NCBI RefSeq assembly: GCF_016861975.1
Contig: NZ_BOMB01000017.1
Location: 186,001 to 250,000 of the forward strand
DNA: 64,000 nucleotides
Origin: Actinocatenispora rupis
GTDB taxonomy: Bacteria > Actinomycetota > Actinomycetes > Mycobacteriales > Micromonosporaceae
Direction: 5' to 3'
Positions 59,059 to 64,000 of the stretch are shown in pieces (within the stretch, counting starts at the first letter, position 1; the number at the start of each line of letters is the position of its first letter). The notes beneath the pieces were generated by a model. The model saw nothing but the letters and a program-made list of their open reading frames with translations. It was not told the origin of the DNA and ran no database searches. The position numbers were made by a program, and so were the translations under genes.

Positions 59059-60111
59059 GTGGACCGACCTCGCCTCAAGGACGTGGCGGAACGGGCGGGC
59101 GTGTCGCTCAAGACGGCGTCCAACGTCGTGAACGACTTCCCGCACGTCAGCGACGCGACGCGGCAGCGCGTCCAGGAGGCGATCGACGCGCTCGGCTACC
59201 GCCCCAACGTGTCCGCGCGCAACCTGGCCCGCGGGCGTACCGGGATCATCGCGCTCGCCGTACCGCGGCTGGACATGCCGTACGTCGCGGAGATGGCCCG
59301 GTACGTCATCGAGGCGGCCGACGCGCACTCGTGGATCGTGCTGGTCGAGCAGACCGCCGGCCGCCCCGAGTGGCAGAACGGCGCCGTGCTCGACGACCTG
59401 TTCCGGCGCATCGACGGGCTGATCTACAGTCCGGGCCTGGCGGGGGAGAGTTCGCTGGAGCAGGTCGCCGCGGACACCCCCATCGTGCTGCTCGGCGAGA
59501 ACCTGTACGACGAGCGCTTCGACCACGTGTCGATCGACAACGTGGCGGCGGCCCGTACCGCGACCGAACACCTGGTGGCGGTCGGCAAGCGGCGCATCGC
59601 GGCCGTCGGCGTGCGGCGCGAGCGGCAGTCCGGCACGACCCGGGAGCGGCTCACCGGCTACCGGCAGGCGTTGCGCGCCGCCGGCCTGCCCGTCGAGCCG
59701 AAGCTCGTCCGGCCGGCGGGCTCGTTCCGCGGCGAGGAGGGCGAACGGGCCGCGGAAGCGTTGCTGCGACTGCCAAAGCCGCCCGACGGCATCTTCTGTT
59801 TCACCGACTGGGTGGCGCTCGGCGTCCTGCGCGCGCTGCACAACCACGGCGTACGGGTGCCCGAGGACATCGCCGTGGTCGGCTTCGACGACATCCCGTA
59901 CGGCCGGGTCGCGACGCCGTCCATCACCACGATCGCGCCGGACAAACGGGAGATCGCCCGCATCGCCGTGGACCTGCTCGCGCAGCGCCTGAGCGCCCGC
60001 GGCCGGCCGTCCCCGCGCAGCACGCTCGTCGACTTCGACCTCGTCGTACGCGAGAGCACGAGTGGTCGGACGGTGGACCCGGGGGGCACCGCACGCCGCC
60101 CGCGGCACTGA
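59059..60111 (+). CDS. LacI family regulator of glycan locus
   Basis: A 350-residue regulator. RPRLKDVAERAGVSLKTASNVVNDFPHVSDATRQRVQEAI (in parts) is the HTH; LGYRPNVSARNLARGRTGIIAL is the hinge. The rest is a periplasmic-binding-like effector domain (VSIDNVAAARTATEHLVAVG, VPEDIAVVGFDD). GTG 59059 is selected because AGGAGG is located 4 nt upstream; an upstream GTG at 59044 would put the RBS inside the gene. Operators are at 58969-58980 and 60221-60250. Confidence 0.93.
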   Translation: MDRPRLKDVAERAGVSLKTASNVVNDFPHVSDATRQRVQEAIDALGYRPNVSARNLARGRTGIIALAVPRLDMPYVAEMARYVIEAADAHSWIVLVEQTAGRPEWQNGAVLDDLFRRIDGLIYSPGLAGESSLEQVAADTPIVLLGENLYDERFDHVSIDNVAAARTATEHLVAVGKRRIAAVGVRRERQSGTTRERLTGYRQALRAAGLPVEPKLVRPAGSFRGEEGERAAEALLRLPKPPDGIFCFTDWVALGVLRALHNHGVRVPEDIAVVGFDDIPYGRVATPSITTIAPDKREIARIAVDLLAQRLSARGRPSPRSTLVDFDLVVRESTSGRTVDPGGTARRPRH

Positions 60112-60133
60112 CGACGGCCTGCGGGCCGCGCGC

Positions 60134-60158
60134 GATTTCCTTGTCGTACAAGGGATCC
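60134..60158. repeat. Dispersed palindrome
   Basis: GATTTCCTTG-TCGTA-CAAGGGATCC, 22 nt after the LacI stop. Confidence 0.6.
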
Positions 60159-60220
60159 GGCTGTCGAACCGCGCCGTGACGTCGCTCGGTCGGCGCTGTC
60201 CGGGTGCCGGGACGGGACGA

Positions 60221-60250
60221 TTGACAGCGCTGAATACAGCGCTGTAACCT
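60221..60250 (+). promoter_or_regulatory. LacI-controlled promoter of sugar ABC operon
   Basis: TTGACA (60221-60226), an 18-bp spacer and TAACCT (60245-60250) form a sigma-70-like promoter. The spacer holds ACAGCGCTGA and the perfect operator TACAGCGCTGTA (60235-60246), so LacI binding would block RNA polymerase directly. Confidence 0.85.
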
Positions 60251-60345
60251 CCGTCAAACGCCATCGCCATGGACAGGTCAGACGACGCCGGGCGAGCCCC
60301 TCGCCCGGGTCTGTGACAAGCAGCCGACGAGGAATGGTGTCAGCC

Positions 60346-61794
60346 ATGGTCGAGTTGAACCGCCGTCGTTTCCTGCAGGTGTCCGGCTCGCTGGCCGGGC
60401 TCGCGGCCCTCGGTGCGTGCGGAAGCTCGGGCGACTCCGCCGCGCGCAACTACCTGACCTGGTGGGACCACCAGGGCAACCAGAAGTCCCTGCACAACAA
60501 GATCTTCACCGCGTTCGCCCGGTCGTCCGGCGGGATGAAGGTGCAGTACACCCCGCGCAACGCGGAGAAGATGGGGCAGGCGCTGCAACTGGCGAAGCAG
60601 TCCAACCAGCTGCCCGACGTGCACACCAACGCCGGCCTGGCCATCCCGGTACCCGAACTGATCAAGGCGGGCTGGGTCGCGCCGCTCGACCTCGACGACG
60701 CCGCCACGGCGCGCATCAGGTCGAGCCTGCTCGACGGCGTGCACGTGTTCGACGGCAAGGTCTACAGCTTCCCCCAGTTCAACTTCCGCACGTACTCGGC
60801 GGCCACCTGGTTCAACAGAAAGCTGGTGGCGAAGGCGGGCCTCGACCCGGACCAGCCGCCGACCACGTACGACGAGTTCCGTGCCGCGGTAAGGAAAGTG
60901 GGCCGGTCCGGCGGCGGCGTGTACGGCTGGGTGTGGAACGGCGGCATGACCGAGCGGATGGAGGACCAGGTCAACATGCTCGCCCAGGCCGCCGGGTTCG
61001 AGGGCGGCGGCGGGACGCTGTACCGCACCGGCGAGATCGCCTACCACGCCGACCCGTACGTGACGGCGATCGAGTTCCTGGTGGCCATGTCCCGCGACAG
61101 AATGCTCATGCCCGGCGCCACGACGCTGAACGACGAGATCGCGCGGTCCCGCTGGGCGGCCGGATCCGCCGGCTACTTCATCGACGGGCCGTGGTGCCCC
61201 GGCGTCATCCGGCAGAGCTTCCCGACGTTCGCCGACTCGCTCGGGGTCGGCCCGATCCTGTTGCCGCAGAAGGGAACCATCCGCTGCTACGCGCCGCCGC
61301 AGGGCGGCACGTTCTGGCTGTCGCCGACCGCCGCGCCCAAGCAGCGGAAGGCGGCCAACACGCTGCTCGGCGACTACTTCACCACGAAGGAGTACTTCGT
61401 GGACCTGGCGGGGTGGATGCCGCAGCCGCCGCTCGACCTGTCCGCGGTGGACAAGTCCACGGCGTACCCGTCGTGGAAGAAGCTGGTGGGCTGGATGGCG
61501 AAGCAGGTGTTCCTCGCGCCGAGCCCGGTGGTGGGTAACATCGAGGTCACCAAGGCCGAGGCGGAGAGCAACGACGTCAAGCCCGGGCTCGGCGACATCG
61601 TGCAGGGCGCGCTGTCCGGCGACGTCACGAACGTCCGGCGCGCGCTCAAGGACCTGTCCGACAAGGCCAGCGCCGCCCGGGAGAACGCGGTGCGGACCGC
61701 CAGGGCGCGGGGCGCCAAGGTGAGCCTCGACGACTACGCCTTCCCGAACTGGCGGCCCGGCACGGACTTCACGAGCGACCGGTACCACGGGTGA
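60346..61794 (+). CDS. Sugar ABC transporter substrate-binding lipoprotein
   Basis: A 482-residue family-1 solute-binding protein. ELNRRRFLQVSGSLAGLAAL followed by GAC gives a twin-arginine-like lipoprotein signal with lipobox L-G-A-C. NYLTWWDHQGNQKSLHNKIF, PDVHTNAGLAIPV and GVYGWVWNGGMTERMED are typical SBP_bac_1 segments. ATG 60346 is chosen for the signal; GTG 60337 has closer RBS spacing (GAGGA). Expressed from the LacI-controlled promoter upstream and followed by a sulfatase and permease. Confidence 0.9.
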   Translation: MVELNRRRFLQVSGSLAGLAALGACGSSGDSAARNYLTWWDHQGNQKSLHNKIFTAFARSSGGMKVQYTPRNAEKMGQALQLAKQSNQLPDVHTNAGLAIPVPELIKAGWVAPLDLDDAATARIRSSLLDGVHVFDGKVYSFPQFNFRTYSAATWFNRKLVAKAGLDPDQPPTTYDEFRAAVRKVGRSGGGVYGWVWNGGMTERMEDQVNMLAQAAGFEGGGGTLYRTGEIAYHADPYVTAIEFLVAMSRDRMLMPGATTLNDEIARSRWAAGSAGYFIDGPWCPGVIRQSFPTFADSLGVGPILLPQKGTIRCYAPPQGGTFWLSPTAAPKQRKAANTLLGDYFTTKEYFVDLAGWMPQPPLDLSAVDKSTAYPSWKKLVGWMAKQVFLAPSPVVGNIEVTKAEAESNDVKPGLGDIVQGALSGDVTNVRRALKDLSDKASAARENAVRTARARGAKVSLDDYAFPNWRPGTDFTSDRYHG

Positions 61795-61800
61795 GGTGTG

Positions 61801-61827
61801 GGCATCGATTGCGCCACAACGGAATCC
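61801..61827. repeat. Dispersed palindrome
   Basis: GGCATCGATTG-CGCCA-CAACGGAATCC, 7 nt after the binding-protein stop and within the operon. Confidence 0.55.
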
Positions 61828-61854
61828 GCCCGCCGGACCGACGAGACGAGGACC

Positions 61855-63333
61855 ATGAGCAGGCTGCCGAACATCGTGCTGGTGATGACCGATCAGCAGC
61901 GGGCCGGCTTCACCGCCGGTTCCGGATTCGCGCTGGACACCATGCCGTTCCTCGACTCGGTCGCGCGCACCGGCGCACGCTTCCACCGCGCGTACACGAC
62001 CGCGCCGCAGTGCGTACCCGCGCGGTGCAGCCTGCTCACCGGCCGCTTCCCGAGCGCCACCCGGGTCCGGCAGAACAGCGCGGCCCGGCACGTACTCCGC
62101 GGTGACGACCTGATCGACGTGGTCCGCGCCGCCGGGTACTCGGTGCACATGGCTGGCAAGACGCACTTCTACCGGTCCGCCGCGGACTTCGACACGTTCG
62201 CCGCGCCGTACGGGCACCTCAGCGGCCCGGACGGGCTGGCGACGGGCGAGGAGGCGGAGTTCGAGGAGTGGCTGACGCGGTTCGGGCACGAGGTGGCGGA
62301 CCGGCCGACGCCGTTCGGGGTCGAGTGCCAATTCCCGTACCGGATCGTGTCGGGCGCGATCGACGCGGTGGACTCCGCGCCGCGCGACCGGCCGTTCTGC
62401 ACGTGGCTGTCGTTCCCCGAGCCGCACAACCCGTACCAGGTGCCGGAGCCGTACTTCGGGATGTTCGGCGAGGACGACGTGCCGGAGCGGATGTGCGGGC
62501 CGGAGGCCGCGGAGGCCAAGGGCGGCGCCTGGCGGTGGCTGCGGCGGCTCGTCGAGGAGAAGCGCCCCGGGTACGACGACGAATGGCGGCGCTACCGCGC
62601 CAACTACTGCGGGATGCTGCGGCTGATCGACGACCAGCTCCGGCGGTTCGTGACGCACCTGCGCGAGCGCGGGCACGCCGACGACACGCTGTTCGTGTTC
62701 CTCGCCGACCACGGCGACTACGTCGGGGACTACGGCCTCCAGCGCAAGGGCGCGGGGATGCCGGAGTGCCTGATGCGCATCCCGTTCGTACTGGCGGGTC
62801 CGGGCATCGGTGTCGCCGACAACGACCGGGACTTCGTCTCGCTGGTCGACGTGCTGCCGACGCTGTGCGAGGCGATCGGCGCGCCGATCCCGCTCGGCGT
62901 GCAGGGGCGGAGCCTGTGGCCGCTGCTCACCGGCGCGGAGTACCCGGCGGAGCAGTTCGCCAGCATGTACGGCGAGTCCGGCTTCGGCGGGCTGTTCTAC
63001 GGCGCCGACGAGCGCCCGCCGCTGCACTTCCCGTACGAGGGGCGGCAGTTCGACGAACTCAACACCGTGACGCAGAGCGGGAACACCAGGATGCTGCGGC
63101 GCGATCGCTGGAAGCTGCTGTACGACTCGCAGGACCGCGGCGAACTGTACGACCTCGCCACCGACCCCGCCGAACTCACCAACCGGTACGACGATCCGGC
63201 CCTCGCCGACGTGCGCGCCGCGCTGCTCGCCGAACTCCTCGGCTGGTGCGTGCGTACCGCGGACGACCTGCCGGTGGCGCACTACACGCCGAAACGCGCG
63301 CCGCACAACTGGACCGTCGGGGCGCCGCGATGA
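61855..63333 (+). CDS. Second FGly-dependent sulfatase
   Basis: A 492-residue cytoplasmic sulfatase. C-x-P-x-R is QCVPARCSLLTG (about residue 60); NIVLVMTDQQR, MAGKTHFYR and FLADHGDYVGDYGL supply the remaining conserved active-site residues. It is different in sequence from the minus-strand sulfatase (54829), so the two probably remove sulfate from different positions. ATG 61855 follows GAGGACC. Its stop overlaps the permease start (ATGA). Confidence 0.92.
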   Translation: MSRLPNIVLVMTDQQRAGFTAGSGFALDTMPFLDSVARTGARFHRAYTTAPQCVPARCSLLTGRFPSATRVRQNSAARHVLRGDDLIDVVRAAGYSVHMAGKTHFYRSAADFDTFAAPYGHLSGPDGLATGEEAEFEEWLTRFGHEVADRPTPFGVECQFPYRIVSGAIDAVDSAPRDRPFCTWLSFPEPHNPYQVPEPYFGMFGEDDVPERMCGPEAAEAKGGAWRWLRRLVEEKRPGYDDEWRRYRANYCGMLRLIDDQLRRFVTHLRERGHADDTLFVFLADHGDYVGDYGLQRKGAGMPECLMRIPFVLAGPGIGVADNDRDFVSLVDVLPTLCEAIGAPIPLGVQGRSLWPLLTGAEYPAEQFASMYGESGFGGLFYGADERPPLHFPYEGRQFDELNTVTQSGNTRMLRRDRWKLLYDSQDRGELYDLATDPAELTNRYDDPALADVRAALLAELLGWCVRTADDLPVAHYTPKRAPHNWTVGAPR

Positions 63334-64000
63334 CCGGCGCCGTTCTCACCGAGGCCGCGACGACCGCGCGACCGCCACGCCGCCGCGGTGGCCGACGCCG
63401 GCGTACCACGATGTGGGTGTGGCTGTTCCTCGCCCCGACCGTGGTGCTCTACGGCGTGTTCACCGTCTACCCGATCGTCGGCAGCTACTGGTACTCGCTG
63501 CTCGACTGGGACGGCTTCACGACGACGAAGACGTTCGTCGGCCTCGCCAACTACCGCGAGGTGTGGCACGATCCGCTGTTCTGGCAGGCGTTCTGGCACA
63601 CGTTGCTGTTCATGCTGGTGACCGTGCCGGCGCAGGTGATCCTGTCGCTGCTCGCCGCGATCCTGCTGAACTCGCCGAAGATGCCGCTGTCGCGGGTGTT
63701 CCGGACCGCGCTGTTCCTGCCGGTCGCGACGACCACGGCGATCGTCGGCATCGTCATGCAGTCGATCTTCGACCCCGCGAACGGCCCGGTGAACCTGTTC
63801 GTGCAGAAGCTGGGGTTCGACGGCGGCATCAACTTCCTCGGCTCCTCGCACACGTCCCTCTGGACCGCGATGGCCGTGTACGTCTGGAAGTGGCTCGGCA
63901 TCACCCTCATCTACTGGCTCGCCGCGCTCCAGACCGTACCCAGGGACCTGTACGAGGCGGGCAGCATCGACGGCGCCGGCCCCGTGCAGCTGTTCCGGCA
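63330..64000 (+). CDS. Sugar ABC transporter permease, 3' end outside window
   Basis: The first 223 residues of a MalF/UgpA-type permease: MWVWLFLAPTVVLYGVFTVYP as the first helix, FVGLANYREVWHDPLFWQAF, and the start of the EAA loop (LYEAGSIDGAGPVQLF) at the edge. It begins in ATGA overlap with the sulfatase stop, so both belong to the same transcript. A second permease is expected beyond the window. Confidence 0.93.
   Translation, partial: MTGAVLTEAATTARPPRRRGGRRRRTTMWVWLFLAPTVVLYGVFTVYPIVGSYWYSLLDWDGFTTTKTFVGLANYREVWHDPLFWQAFWHTLLFMLVTVPAQVILSLLAAILLNSPKMPLSRVFRTALFLPVATTTAIVGIVMQSIFDPANGPVNLFVQKLGFDGGINFLGSSHTSLWTAMAVYVWKWLGITLIYWLAALQTVPRDLYEAGSIDGAGPVQLFR

Noticed and set aside
60340-63306. 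988-codon minus-strand open frame
   Set aside because: Antisense to the binding protein and the second sulfatase, both of which have clear motifs; an artefact of GC-rich codon use.

Overview
The window is very GC-rich chromosomal DNA. Start codons are often GTG, coding third positions are strongly G/C, and neighbouring genes commonly overlap by 4 bp (GTGA/ATGA). Gene content is typical of an actinomycete: NmtR/CtpJ-type metal efflux, a PspA-PspAA-HtpX-PspAB module, an LPXTG thioester protein, many TetR/MerR/ArsR/LacI regulators, Tat-exported enzymes and a Cys-rich sulfur leader peptide. A Micromonosporales-like soil actinomycete is a fair guess, but no rRNA or species marker is present. No prophage, IS transposase, integrase or CRISPR array was seen.

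Layout. 1-9 kb: partial erythromycin-esterase-like gene, a bacterial HPF1-like (DUF2228) protein, a frameshifted YcaQ/AlkX-type glycosylase, and an NmtR-controlled P1B-4 metal ATPase probably co-transcribed with a hypothetical gene and an MFS pump. 8-28 kb: mostly single regulator/enzyme pairs with clear operator palindromes (SDR/LysR, MFS/HxlR, serine hydrolase/GbsR-like, ArsR/MFS), plus a secreted GH76, an epoxide hydrolase, a thioester LPXTG protein, MerR, a PHP phosphatase and an NlpC/P60-like secreted protein. 28.6-36 kb: a decayed zone with a fossil diacylglycerol kinase, a flavin monooxygenase fossil carrying a 21-22-bp minisatellite, a compact array of tRNA and tRNA-like genes (32.16-33.09 kb) beside a GrpB nucleotidyltransferase, and a very AT-rich palindrome. 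36-38.8 kb: phage-shock-protein operon. 39-44.3 kb: nitrilase, NmrA-like, frameshifted alpha/beta hydrolase, and a molybdopterin oxidoreductase/ferredoxin reductase/DUF6510 operon. 44.5-49.8 kb: an organosulfur operon (ABC transporter plus two FMN monooxygenases) behind a promoter and a likely leaderless Cys-rich uORF. 49.8-54.8 kb: GH18 chitinase, GNAT, SDR/TetR pair, FMN-binding protein and a Tyr-phosphatase-like protein. 54.8-64 kb: a LacI-controlled glycan locus with two sulfatases, a GH51 arabinofuranosidase, a decayed GH2 gene and an ABC sugar importer running off the end.

Two features cut across the window. About ten copies of a 25-bp palindrome (CC-N-TTG-N5-CAA-N-GG core flanked by GGAt/aTCC) lie mostly 2-25 nt after stop codons. 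Several genes carry single-base frameshifts, two of them in C/G homopolymers, so sequencing error should be excluded before calling those genes dead. The least ordinary items are the tRNA-like array, the HPF1-like protein, the palindrome family and the Cys leader peptide.
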